The notes beneath the pieces were generated by a model. The model did no database searches, had not been told where the DNA came from, and saw only the letters and a program-made list of their open reading frames with translations. From positions 1 through 55,656 of the forward strand of contig JACVZW010000036.1 in NCBI GenBank assembly GCA_014654775.1: DNA of 55,656 bases. Direction: 5' to 3'. This document shows positions 1 to 8,527 of the stretch, piece by piece (position 1 is the stretch's first letter; every line of letters begins with the position of its first letter). Made by a program: the position numbers and the translations under genes. Source of the stretch: Paracoccaceae bacterium (GTDB taxonomy: Bacteria; Pseudomonadota; Alphaproteobacteria; Rhodobacterales; Rhodobacteraceae).

Positions 1-65
1 GGCACGGGGCAGGGGGCCTTTTGCAATTGCGGATGTCAGGAGCAAACGACCGTTTCGCGGAGTGG

Positions 66-1175
66 TCATAGTCCTGCGGCCTTGGTCAGGTTCACGCGGA
101 ACCTGTCGCGGCGACGCTGGTAGCGACGGGTCATCTCGGCCGAAGCATGTCCAAGCTGCTTTTGGACGTAACGTTCATCTACCTCTGCGCTAGTGGCGAG
201 GCCCGCGCGCAGGGAATGGCCGGAGAAGAGCCGCAGCCGGTCGGCTTTGGAAAGCTCCGGCCGCAAACCGGCATTTTCGACGGTTTGCTTGATGAGTCGG
301 GCGACATGCTTGTCGGACAGCCGCTCGCGAGTAGCCTTCAGACCGTTCCGCGACGTTGCGACGAAGAGCGGGCCGAAGTCGATTCTGGCGTAGTGCAGCC
401 ATTGAGTTAGGGCATGAACCGGGCAGGTCTGCTCGGAGGAGCCGCCGGCGATCTCCACCTCACGCCAACCGGTTTTGCCACGCAGAGTGAGAAGGACGCC
501 ATCGTCCATGATCTCGATCCAGCCGCCACTGTCTGGCGTGTCATCCTTGCCGTGATCGAGGCTGACGATTTCGGAGCGGCGTAGGCCCCCGGCAAAGCCG
601 ATCAGCAGGATCGCTCTGTCGCGCAAGCCGCGCAGATCGTGGGGCAGGGTGGCCAGCATAGCGCGCAGGTCATCGGGCAGGATCGCCTCTTTCTGGGCGG
701 GCGGGCGGGAGTGTTTGCGGCGAATCCCGGCAAGCACCGTGGCGATGTGGCGATCCTTGCGATCCAAGGGCTGGCCGCGTTGTGCATAGCCCCAGACGAG
801 GCCTGAGAGGCCGCGGTCGATGGACGCGACGGAAAGGGCAGGGGTCTTTCCGTCGGGAGAGGCCAGATCTGCGATGTAGAGCCCGATCATCTGCGGCGAT
901 GGGGGCAGTGGGTCTGTGCCGCGCATCCGGCACCAGCGCGCGAAGCGGGCCCAGTCCTTTGCGTAGGCTTTGAGGGTGTTTTCAGAGGCCGCGGCACGAG
1001 CATAGTCGCGCGCGGTTTCCACCAGCCTGTCGAGCGTGCCAGAGCCAGCGATGTGGGAGGGCAGTGTGATGGCACCGACCTCAGGCGCAACGCTCTCGTG
1101 CCGTTCGTTGGGATCGGAGTGCTCTGGCGGGTCGGTGGGCGATTTCTGGTGCATTTTGATCATGTCGGCGAGCAT
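66..1175 (-). CDS. Tyrosine-type site-specific recombinase (phage integrase family)
   Basis: A 369-residue recombinase expected to cut and rejoin DNA through a tyrosine-phosphate intermediate. The N-terminal third is a SAM-like core-binding domain (around residues 50-150). The C-terminal catalytic domain shows the expected set: Arg in GLRRSEIVSL, the HxxR box in GHSLRAG, the following His in LGHASAEMTRRY, and the nucleophilic Tyr of that same segment. Length is normal for an XerC/D or plasmid/island integrase. It is the first gene of the window and points away from the DUF1403-ScpB block. A near-perfect inverted repeat lies 10 bp before the start codon and may be its binding or crossover site. 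It could be an integrase of an island or a plasmid-resolution recombinase; the sequence does not decide which. Confidence 0.93.
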   Translation of the reverse strand: MLADMIKMHQKSPTDPPEHSDPNERHESVAPEVGAITLPSHIAGSGTLDRLVETARDYARAAASENTLKAYAKDWARFARWCRMRGTDPLPPSPQMIGLYIADLASPDGKTPALSVASIDRGLSGLVWGYAQRGQPLDRKDRHIATVLAGIRRKHSRPPAQKEAILPDDLRAMLATLPHDLRGLRDRAILLIGFAGGLRRSEIVSLDHGKDDTPDSGGWIEIMDDGVLLTLRGKTGWREVEIAGGSSEQTCPVHALTQWLHYARIDFGPLFVATSRNGLKATRERLSDKHVARLIKQTVENAGLRPELSKADRLRLFSGHSLRAGLATSAEVDERYVQKQLGHASAEMTRRYQRRRDRFRVNLTKAAGL

Positions 1176-1184
1176 ATCTTCATA

Positions 1185-1213
1185 GTGTCCGATAATGCAA
1201 TCTTATTGGACAC
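1185..1213. other. 29-bp imperfect palindrome, candidate recombinase core site
   Basis: Two 11-bp arms, GTGTCCGATAA and TTATTGGACAC, are inverted around a 7-bp centre (TGCAATC), with one mismatch between the arms. Tyrosine recombinases bind paired inverted sites of about 9-13 bp flanking a 6-8 bp crossover region, so the geometry fits a dif/att-like core site. It sits between the divergent recombinase and DUF1403 genes, 10 bp before the recombinase start. An operator for an autoregulator is the main alternative. Confidence 0.5.
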
Positions 1214-1289
1214 AGTGGCGTCGACAAAGATGCGGCGCTAATAGCGTATATCTCTGGCCAAAAGCGCCGCAAGGACATATCCTCCTTGC

Positions 1290-2192
1290 ATGAGAAAACC
1301 GCGCGCCATGCCCGTCGAAGCCCTGCCGGTGCTGCCCCCGCTGCCCGGCTGGATCAGCGCGGCAGCGACTGAGACCCTTGAGGTCGCGGCATTCCGGTCC
1401 GGGGCGGCACTGGCGCACCTCACCTTGGTAGCCGCCACACCGGATGTGCCATTGGCCCTTTGGCGCGACCGACTGGCGCTGGAAGCGGCCGAGATCTGCG
1501 TGGGCCTCGCAGGGCGCCGTGAGGCAGGCGGGGCCCTGCGCGATGCCCTGCATCTGACCAAGGCTGGTGATGATCCCGGTCCGGCAGGGCGGGTCCTGCT
1601 GCAGTGGTCGCGGGCAGTCGCGCGGCCGATTTCGGTCTCAAGTCTGAACCGCGCGCTGGATGGTATCGCGCCGGAACGTATTGCACTTTGCCTCGACGCC
1701 ACCGGGCAAACCCCGGTTGATTGCGCCGCGCAAGTCATCGAGGCCGTGCTGGTCGACTGCCCGCGCGGCGAAACAGCAGCCTTGATCCTTGCCGATGCAG
1801 TGTTGGCGAAGTCACTGGGAGGAAGCCATCTCCTGCCAGTTTTATCGCTCACCCTGAAGGCGCGTGATCTACGCCTGCGCGGGGATGAACTGCGGCTGGC
1901 CTGTCACCGGGCGATTGTCGATGGCGTGCGGCTGGCGCTGCCCATGGCGGGCGAACTGGCACGCGGTGCTGCGCGCCTGCGTGTGGTGGCGCCAAAGCTG
2001 CGGGCCAAGGGGGCCGAGCGAGCGGTTGATTTGTTCCTGTCGCGTGATGCGCTGGCACCTGCAGCGCTGGCCAGAGAAGTGCACGACAGCCTGTCGGACC
2101 GTGCCGCGCGGCGATTGTGTGAGCGGCTGGTGGAACTTGGCGCACTGCGAGAGTTGACCGGGCGGGGCTCGTTCCGGCTTTTCGGGGTGTGA
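1290..2192 (+). CDS. DUF1403 family protein
   Basis: A 300-residue, Ala/Leu-rich, mostly helical protein without signal peptide or membrane segment. It resembles the DUF1403 family, which I know mainly from alphaproteobacterial plasmids and islands, often directly before an ScpB-like gene as here. The N-terminal half (PLPGWISAAATETLEVAAFRSG and following) is typical of the family, and the C-terminal part (HDSLSDRAARRLCERLVELG) looks like a winged-helix-type segment. Its biochemical role is not established. The stop overlaps the beginning of the downstream ScpB frame, so the two are probably translated together and may act together in DNA maintenance. Start chosen at the first ATG after the intergenic palindrome region. 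Confidence 0.85.
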   Translation: MRKPRAMPVEALPVLPPLPGWISAAATETLEVAAFRSGAALAHLTLVAATPDVPLALWRDRLALEAAEICVGLAGRREAGGALRDALHLTKAGDDPGPAGRVLLQWSRAVARPISVSSLNRALDGIAPERIALCLDATGQTPVDCAAQVIEAVLVDCPRGETAALILADAVLAKSLGGSHLLPVLSLTLKARDLRLRGDELRLACHRAIVDGVRLALPMAGELARGAARLRVVAPKLRAKGAERAVDLFLSRDALAPAALAREVHDSLSDRAARRLCERLVELGALRELTGRGSFRLFGV

Positions 2193-2194
2193 GC

Positions 2195-2803
2195 ATGGCG
2201 CGGCGCGAAGAGGTAAGTCATGACCGGGAACTGGCTGAACTGCCGCCCGAACTGCGTTGGCGGGAATGGATGCGCCGGATCGAGGCGGTGCTGTTTGCGA
2301 GTGCGGGCCCGGTGGCGCGTGCCGATCTGTCGAGGGTCGTGGGGCAGGGGGCATCGATCGATCTCTTGATCGAAGACTTGGCGTTTGATTTGGAGGACCG
2401 CCCCTATGAGGTGGCCCAGGTGGGCGCAGGCTGGATGCTGCGCACCAGACCCGCCTATGCGTCCGCGATCCGCGCTGCGGCGGAAGTAGGGGTGCAGGCC
2501 CTGAACCTGACGCAGTTCGATCTGGCCGTGCTGGCGGCGATTGCATTTCACCAGCCGGTAAGCCGCGATGGGTTGAAAGACATCTTCGGGAAAGAGATCA
2601 GCCGTGACCTGATCGGTCGGCTGGCCGAGCGTGACCTGATCGGCACTGGCCCCAGGGAGCCAAGACGAGGTGCGCCCTATACATTTGTCACGACCGAGAC
2701 GTTTCTGGCGGCCTTCGGGATGCAGTCCCTGCGCGACTTGCCGGACCTCGAGCAACTGGATGACGCCGGGCTGGCGGGCGTTTCAGAAACCCCGGAAGGT
2801 TAG
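2195..2803 (+). CDS. scpB: ScpB-like segregation/condensation protein
   Basis: About 200 residues resembling ScpB, the winged-helix partner of the SMC-kleisin complex that condenses and segregates chromosomes. The hallmark start of the family is visible (RRIEAVLFASAGPVARADLSR), followed by a first winged helix and a second one (LTQFDLAVLAAIAFHQPVSR, then the GAPYTFVTTETFLAAFGM strand-helix near the end). The ATG at 2195 is preferred because GGGG lies 7 bp upstream; an in-frame GTG at 2189 would overlap the DUF1403 stop. No scpA or smc is nearby, so this is an accessory, island- or plasmid-type ScpB and not the housekeeping locus. It probably works with the upstream DUF1403 protein. Confidence 0.85.
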   Translation: MARREEVSHDRELAELPPELRWREWMRRIEAVLFASAGPVARADLSRVVGQGASIDLLIEDLAFDLEDRPYEVAQVGAGWMLRTRPAYASAIRAAAEVGVQALNLTQFDLAVLAAIAFHQPVSRDGLKDIFGKEISRDLIGRLAERDLIGTGPREPRRGAPYTFVTTETFLAAFGMQSLRDLPDLEQLDDAGLAGVSETPEG

Positions 2804-3019
2804 GCGGCTGACCAGGCTTCGATCGGACTTCGGCGGGCTTGATGAAGACAGATCAATGCCCCCGGTCTTGGGACGGGAGGTTCGTCGACAGCCACAGTTA
2901 GATGATAGCCTCAGGGCTCGTGTGTCCATTAACCTTTCTGTCTCGACCGACCGCAATGGGCGTGGCAGAAGGAAATTGGCGCCTGTCGCCCTTCCCCACA
3001 GTGAAGGACGGACCCATTC

Positions 3020-3493
3020 TTGCTACGACCTACCCTGACGCTCTGCCTGCTGCTGCTGCCCCTGTTGATTTTGGCGCAGACGGTCACCGGCGTTGCGATC
3101 GTCACGGATGGGGATAGTCTCGAAATTCGAGGCACGTCTATCCGCCTGCACGGGATCGCGCCCGAGAGCCGCCAACTTTGCACCCGTCCATCCGGTCGGC
3201 AGTGGCGTTGCAGCCAGCAGGCTGCACGGATTCTGTCTGACCGCATCGGACGGCGCGGTGTCGACTGCGTGGCGCGCGACATCGACTGCTACGGGCGCAC
3301 CATTGCAGTTTGCTCGCAGGACGGCGTCGATCTCAACGCCTCGATGGTCCACGAAGGCTGGGAGGTGGCCTATCGTCAGTGTTCGCGTGATTATGTGCGG
3401 GAAGAGACCGACGCCCGGCGCGCTGTGCGCACTATCTGGTCTGGCAGTTTCGTGATTGCCTGGGCCTGGCTTGGCGGCGCTCGCCTCCCATGA
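3020..3493 (+). CDS. Secreted thermonuclease-family (SNase-like) protein
   Basis: A 157-residue staphylococcal-nuclease-fold protein expected to hydrolyse DNA or RNA in the periplasm or outside the cell. It begins with a hydrophobic signal segment (LTLCLLLLPLLILAQ). The OB-fold core follows: VTDGDSLEIRG, then IRLHGIAPES with the Arg and Glu of the catalytic set, and a later YGRTIAVC with the second Arg. Several cysteines (QLC, RWRC, DCVARDIDC) suggest disulfides. No in-frame ATG or GTG precedes the signal peptide, so the start is TTG with an AAGGA about 11 bp upstream. The 216 bp before it hold no recognisable gene. Its stop overlaps the start of the RecD2 gene (ATGA), which indicates translational coupling. 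Confidence 0.85.
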   Translation: MLRPTLTLCLLLLPLLILAQTVTGVAIVTDGDSLEIRGTSIRLHGIAPESRQLCTRPSGRQWRCSQQAARILSDRIGRRGVDCVARDIDCYGRTIAVCSQDGVDLNASMVHEGWEVAYRQCSRDYVREETDARRAVRTIWSGSFVIAWAWLGGARLP

Positions 3494-5676
3494 AACCTTC
3501 AACCGACAGCACCACAGAGGTCTTGGCCGGCTTGGTGGAGCGGGTGACCTTCCACAGTCAAGAGAGCGGCTTTTGCGTGCTGCGGGTGAAGGCCCGCGGC
3601 CACAGGGATCTGGTAACCACCGTGGGCCATACTGCGATGATATCGGCAGGCGAGTGGATCACGGCCTCTGGTATCTGGCTGAACGACCGCAATCACGGGC
3701 TGCAGTTCAAGGCCCGCTTTCTCAAGACCTCAGCGCCGTCGACCGTGGACGGGATCGAGAAATACCTCGGCTCGGGCATGATCCGCGGCATTGGGCCGGT
3801 CTATGCCAAGCGGCTGGTCAAGGCTTTCGGCAAGGATGTGTTTGACATCATCGAGGCCGCGCCCGAGCGGCTGCGCGAAGTCACTGGCATTGGCCCAATG
3901 CGCGCGGCCAAGATCACGGCGGGTTGGGCCGATCAGAAGGTAATCCGTGAGATCATGGTGTTCCTGCACCAGCACGGAGTGGGCACGGCGCGTGCAGTGC
4001 GGATTTTCAAGACCTATGGCACGGATGCCGTGCAGATGATCAGCGAAAATCCGTATCGGTTGGCAAAGGACATCCGGGGCATCGGCTTTCGCACGGCGGA
4101 TACGATCGCCGAAAAGCTCGGCATCGACAAGACGGCCATGATCCGGGTGCGGGCGGGGATTTCCTTCGCGCTGACCGAGGCCATGGGCGATGGACACTGC
4201 GGCCTCCCGCGCGCCGAGCTGATCAGCCTGGCCGGCAAGTTGCTCGAGGTGCCCGGGCCCTTGATCGACAACGCGCTGCAAGAGGAACTGGCCGAGGACA
4301 CGGTGACTGCCGATCGCGTCAAAGACGCGGACTGCATCTTCTTGACGGGTCTTTATCTCGCCGAGCGCGGGGTCGCCGAGCATGTCAGGCGCATATGTGC
4401 GGGCACCCTGCCTTGGCCCGAGATTGATGGCGACAAGGCGCTGCTGTGGATCGGGCAGAAGACGGGCCTTACTCTTGCCGCCAGCCAGACCGAGGCGATC
4501 CGTCTTGCGCTGCGCTCGAAGTTCATGGTGATCACCGGCGGCCCCGGGGTGGGCAAGACCACGATCGTGAACTCGATCCTACGCATACTGGCCGCCAAGG
4601 GCGTGAAGCTGCTGCTCTGCGCGCCCACCGGGCGTGCGGCCAAGCGGATGACCGAAGCCACCGGCAGGGAGGCCAAGACGATCCATCGGCTGCTGGAATT
4701 CGACCCGAAGGCCTTTGGCTTCAAGCGCAACGACGAAAATCCCCTCGACTGCGATCTGCTGGTCGTCGACGAGAGCTCGATGGTTGATGTACTGCTGATG
4801 CAGTCGCTCCTGAAGGCCGTGCCCAGCAATGCGGCGCTGCTGATCGTCGGCGACATCGACCAACTGCCCTCTGTGGGCCCCGGCCAGGTGTTGGCCGACA
4901 TCATCAGTTCCGGCACCGTGCCCGTGGTGCGTCTGACCGAGGTGTTCCGCCAGGCAGCCCAGAGCAAGATCATCACCACGGCGCATGCGATCAATGCCGG
5001 GCACTTGCCGGATCTTGGCAAGCCGGATGGTGAGGCGGATTTCTATTTCGTGCCGGCCGCGGATCCGGAGCAGGCCGTGCCGCGCATCGTCGAACTGGTC
5101 GCCAAACGGATCCCCAAGCGGTTTGGCTTCGACCCGATCAAGGACATTCAGGTCCTCTGCCCCATGAACCGAGGTGGCGTAGGCGCGCGGTCTCTCAACA
5201 TCGAATTGCAGGCCGTCCTGAACCCAGCTGGGGACAAGAAGGTGGAGCGCTTCGGCTGGATCTTCGCGCCGGGCGACAAGGTCATGCAGATCGAGAACGA
5301 TTACGACAAGGACGTCTATAACGGTGATATCGGTATGATTGAGGATGTCGATCTCGACGATGGGGAAGTTGCCGTGGACTTCGACGGCCGGACTGTGACC
5401 TTCCTCTTTGGCGAACTTGACACGCTGGTCCCCGCCTATGCAGCGACCATCCACAAGAGCCAGGGCTCGGAGTATCCGGTGGTGGTCATCCCCATCATGA
5501 CCCAGCATTACGCCATGCTGCAGCGCAACCTGATCTATACAGGAATCACGCGGGGCAAGAAGCTCGTCGTTCTCGTTGGTCAGAGGAAAGCGATGGCGAT
5601 CGCGGTGAAGAACGTTTCCGGGCGTCAGCGCTTGTCAAAGCTGGATGAGTGGCTTCGCGGTTATCCGACGGCTTAG
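3490..5676 (+). CDS. recD2: RecD2-type SF1B ATP-dependent DNA helicase
   Basis: A 728-residue helicase of the usual RecD2 length, predicted to unwind DNA 5' to 3' outside a RecBCD complex. An N-terminal OB-like domain (residues 1-100) is followed by helix-hairpin-helix segments (GSGMIRGIGPVYAKRL and VTGIGPMRAAKI) and then the two RecA-like motor domains. Motifs seen: Walker A GGPGVGKTT near residue 347, Walker B VVDESSMVD, motif III GDIDQLPSVGPG, an SH3-like beta barrel around residues 570-650, and C-terminal ATIHKSQGSEY and YTGITRGKK motifs. The ATGA overlap couples it to the thermonuclease gene. All key motor residues are present, so it should be active. Its neighbours suggest a role in maintenance or repair of this replicon or island. 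Confidence 0.95.
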   Translation: MKPSTDSTTEVLAGLVERVTFHSQESGFCVLRVKARGHRDLVTTVGHTAMISAGEWITASGIWLNDRNHGLQFKARFLKTSAPSTVDGIEKYLGSGMIRGIGPVYAKRLVKAFGKDVFDIIEAAPERLREVTGIGPMRAAKITAGWADQKVIREIMVFLHQHGVGTARAVRIFKTYGTDAVQMISENPYRLAKDIRGIGFRTADTIAEKLGIDKTAMIRVRAGISFALTEAMGDGHCGLPRAELISLAGKLLEVPGPLIDNALQEELAEDTVTADRVKDADCIFLTGLYLAERGVAEHVRRICAGTLPWPEIDGDKALLWIGQKTGLTLAASQTEAIRLALRSKFMVITGGPGVGKTTIVNSILRILAAKGVKLLLCAPTGRAAKRMTEATGREAKTIHRLLEFDPKAFGFKRNDENPLDCDLLVVDESSMVDVLLMQSLLKAVPSNAALLIVGDIDQLPSVGPGQVLADIISSGTVPVVRLTEVFRQAAQSKIITTAHAINAGHLPDLGKPDGEADFYFVPAADPEQAVPRIVELVAKRIPKRFGFDPIKDIQVLCPMNRGGVGARSLNIELQAVLNPAGDKKVERFGWIFAPGDKVMQIENDYDKDVYNGDIGMIEDVDLDDGEVAVDFDGRTVTFLFGELDTLVPAYAATIHKSQGSEYPVVVIPIMTQHYAMLQRNLIYTGITRGKKLVVLVGQRKAMAIAVKNVSGRQRLSKLDEWLRGYPTA

Positions 5677-5681
5677 CGATT

Positions 5682-6925
5682 TCAGCCGTCCCAACCCGCA
5701 GCTCCAAGAGCCGCGATGTTCCGCACGAGCCTCTCGGTCATAGGGCCTGCCGAAAGGGCTGACCCAGCAGTTCGACGAAGCGCCTGCCGCGCCTGATCCA
5801 CCGCGTCAAGGCGTGCAGCGGCGACCATCAGGTTCCCGACAGCTTCATCAATGTCGAGCGGGGTCGGCTCATACCCGCGCCCCTCGACCAGATGCCGGAT
5901 CGCGTGAAGAGCGATCTGCAGCGCAAAGACCGGTTCTTTCAACTTCAGGTCGCGTGCTGCGCGTATCAGGGTTGCCGGGGCGGCGTCGTAATGCGCGGCA
6001 CATTCGAGCGCGATATCCAGGAACCGTGCCGTCTTCGCGGCAGCGAACCATTTGCCCTTGGAGCCATGCGTCTCGATCAGATCTTCAAGGATCCGGCGCG
6101 GCTCGAGGCCCGGGTAACGTTTCACCAAGTCGCGCCACATGGCGAGATAGGTGTGCCTGAGACCGAGAGCAGGCCAAAGCGTTGATAGGCTTCTTCCTCG
6201 CGACCCTGGCTGACCAAGATACGCTCACAGAACCACGCGATTTCAACATGGCCCCATTGGCGACGCTGATCCAAGAGCATCGCCTCAGCACGCGAGAGGG
6301 CTTCGTCTCCGCGTCCTTGGCGCAGCAGCGCTTCGGCGCCGAACTTCTCATCGAACCAGAGGCGGGTTTTTTCCCGGTCAAGAAGCGCCAACAACTCGTC
6401 AGAGCGGCCCGCCTCAAGCAGGCAGGAGAGCGTCAGCGTCGCCGTTGGCACATGGATGAAGCGAGCGTGGTCAGACCAGGCCGCCTCGACGATGTCGAGG
6501 TCCCTGTCGGCATGCAGGTTCATCAGCGAAGGGTAAGCAGAAATCTTCCCGAAGCAGTCTGCAATCGGCGCAAGATAATCCACCCCGTCATCCATGATCG
6601 CCGCGCGCAGCTGATCGAGCCAATTCGCGCGAGTCTTCTCGTCCGCTGGCGCCTCGATCAGGACTGGCAGCAATTCCTCCAGCGTTCGGCTCACGGCATT
6701 GCCGAGCGCGTCCGAGGATGTGTCCATATGCTCGGAGGCGGGCCAGATACGCTGGGCGAGCGCGATGACACCTTCAGCGGCCGTCACGGGATCGCCGCGT
6801 GCAACGGCCCGTATCTCGGAGCTGGCAGATTTCAGCCGCTCGATCGCCTTGGACGATGACTTCCAGCTATAGGCGCCCGCACGCATGCCGTGCTTGAACG
6901 CCCACTTATGTGTCGACCTCGCCAT
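5682..6925 (-). pseudogene. Frameshifted DUF6880-like gene
   Basis: Two adjacent reading frames together make one protein of roughly 415 residues. The first (267 residues from the ATG at 6925) ends in QRFGLLSVSGTP and an out-of-frame tail. The second continues with YLAMWRDLVKRYPG and KGKWFAAAKTARF, a C-terminal pattern I recall from DUF6880 proteins. The break lies near 6140-6155, where the bases read GGCACACCTATC; removing one AC of the CACAC run would restore GTYLAMW. The protein is helical and TPR-like, with no known function. The ATG directly follows the stop of the upstream HipA-like remnant (TAGATG), so the two were once an operon. A sequencing error is possible, but the decayed surroundings favour a true frameshift. 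Confidence 0.65.
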
Positions 6926-7210
6926 CTACAGCCTCCCAGCCATGCGCAGCGCGTTATCCTTGAAAGCTTCGGCGGCCTGCACGACGTATCCCTCTCTGGC
7001 ACCCGGCAGCGCGGTCACGTCAGCCGTGACCCTCGCCCTGTTTGTCACCATCGCGTCAACGATCTGTTGCACGCGGTTTTTCACATCGGTGGGACGATAG
7101 CCGATTTTGCGTGCGATGGCTTCCTAGTGACGACCCGCGATCATGTCCGGGCGCCGCCTCTTGCCATCGATGGATTGAGCATAGAGACCGGTCAATTCCC
7201 TAGGGTGCAT
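6926..7210 (-). pseudogene. C-terminal remnant resembling a HipA-family kinase toxin
   Basis: Read on the minus strand, about 94 codons encode ELTGLYAQSIDGKRRRPDM, IAGRH, an amber codon, EAIARKIGYRPTDVKNRV and a helical tail ending in ALRMAGRL. The order IGGK-like, GRHW, helix resembles the C-terminus of HipA-type Ser/Thr kinase toxins. In that reading the amber codon (7124-7126) replaces the usual Trp of GRHW. The N-terminal kinase part is missing; the sequence runs into the transposase remnant. The stop touches the start of the DUF6880-like gene. The family assignment rests on a short pattern and is tentative, but the coding character and the internal stop are clear. Confidence 0.35.
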
Positions 7211-7701
7211 AGTCTGTCGAAGCGGGTTCTATTCCGGTCCAGCCTTGGCATAGGAGCAATAGGATGCGCTGGAAAATCAGTATCGATGCTAAGGACAAAT
7301 TCCCGTTCTGGGTCTTGAGGCAGCGGCAGCTCGCATTGACGACGCTCCTGCGTATCCACTTGTACAAAGAACATGCGCTGTTCTTCTTTTTCTTCCAGTC
7401 GCTTACCTACTGCCAAAGTGCGATGCCGCGGGGTCGTGTGCCGAGGTGGTGTCTGCCCCGGCAGGAATTCGGCCAGAACTTCCGCCACTGCCCGGTAGGG
7501 CATAAGTGCGCCAAGCTTAGCAGTAAGCGTCATCAGTTCTGCAGTTGCACGGTCAGGGCAGAGCTCGGAGACCGGGGTAATTGTGAAATCAACACCGGGC
7601 ATGCAGCGGCGGCAGGGGGATAACCGCGGGCTCTCCACGGTGACAGCGCCGTAAACTGTCTGGATCGTTCTGGTCGAATAGTCCTTGATCGGCCGAGGCA
7701 T
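7192..7701 (-). pseudogene. ISKra4-family transposase fragment
   Basis: The reading frame carries a stretch typical of ISKra4-type transposases: RTIQTVYGAVTVESPRLSPC, then LCPDRATAELMTLTAKLGAL, MPYRAVAEVLAEFLP, RTLAVGKRLEEKE, and EFVLSIDT, the start of the catalytic core. These families are normally several hundred residues long; only about 140 recognisable residues remain. The N-terminal zinc-binding part is cut off by a stop upstream of the ATG, and the match ends after SIDTDF near 7275, after which the frame runs into the HipA-like remnant. It is therefore a dead fragment. I could not identify terminal repeats. Confidence 0.65.
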
Positions 7702-7840
7702 GAAGAAAGCGGATGCAATCGATCATGCGATTAGATGACAGCCTCGGCCGTTCGTCGCTTTGATCCCAGCCTGCGCGACGTCCGGTTTGTTGCCTGACGG
7801 GGCCCGTCGGTCGTGCCCATGCTGTTGGGACGACTTCGAC

Positions 7841-8527
7841 TTACACGAGGTCGAGAGACTCGCTGACAGCATGCCAGCACCAGACGGGTGCCGAATGGCG
7901 CGCGGCAACGGTGATGAGATGGGTGTCAACCTCGACACTGTCGGTCGACCACGAGGCAGTCTCACCAAAACCTTGCGGAAGCGCGACGATCCGCAGCGGG
8001 TTCCCCGAAAGCGTCAGCGTGCGAAAATCGGATTGCAGCCCTTGCCCAGCGGCCTTGGACAGGGCCTCTTTCATTACCCAATGCCGCAGGAAATCTGACG
8101 ACTGCCAGCCAGCGAGGCCAAGTTCGACCCGCTCGGCATCTGAGAGCACTTGCCACGACAGCTCTCTTGAATCGACGGGGCGCGACAGGTCCTCCACGTC
8201 AACACCTACGGGAACATCCCGGCAGACCGCCACGGCGACAAGCCCCCGGGAGTGGGTAAGGTTGAACTCGATACCGCCTGGAGGGGGCAGGCCGGGTTTG
8301 CCCATTGCGCCGCGAAGAAAGTCGCCGCGGAAGGGCGCGGCAAGCCTTTGTGCAAGGATCTTGCGCAGCAAACCGTGAGCCACGGCATAAGCGATGCGAT
8401 CCGCCTGGACTTGTAAGCGTTGCAGTCTGTCCCGCTCGGCCGAGTTGAGCAACTCCAAGCCGACAGAGGCCGCCATTTCCGTGGGCCTAGCCCAGAAGAT
8501 CTCGACCAGAGGAGCGGTCGCAGTCAC
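7841..8527 (-). CDS. 4'-phosphopantetheinyl transferase, Sfp type
   Basis: A 228-residue Sfp/EntD-type enzyme that moves the phosphopantetheine arm of coenzyme A onto the carrier-protein serines of the PKS/NRPS proteins in this window. The signature motifs are present: FNLTHSRGLVAVAV, the Mg-binding GVDVED, and WVMKEALSKAAGQGL near residue 165. The length is typical of the two-lobed Sfp type and about twice that of AcpS. The start is GTG, overlapping the stop of the thioesterase gene (GTGA), so the two are coupled. It is the last gene of the leftward accessory operon. With about fifteen carrier and releasing domains in the cluster, a dedicated activating enzyme is expected. Confidence 0.93.
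   Translation of the reverse strand: MTATAPLVEIFWARPTEMAASVGLELLNSAERDRLQRLQVQADRIAYAVAHGLLRKILAQRLAAPFRGDFLRGAMGKPGLPPPGGIEFNLTHSRGLVAVAVCRDVPVGVDVEDLSRPVDSRELSWQVLSDAERVELGLAGWQSSDFLRHWVMKEALSKAAGQGLQSDFRTLTLSGNPLRIVALPQGFGETASWSTDSVEVDTHLITVAARHSAPVWCWHAVSESLDLV

Noticed and set aside
6182-6859. Plus-strand open frame of 225 codons across the DUF6880-like gene
   Set aside because: The minus-strand frames give a protein with a family-like C-terminus; the plus-strand frame has none and simply mirrors them.
7723-7968. Minus-strand open frame of 81 codons before the transposase remnant
   Set aside because: Overlaps the end of the phosphopantetheinyl transferase gene in another frame and shows no family resemblance.
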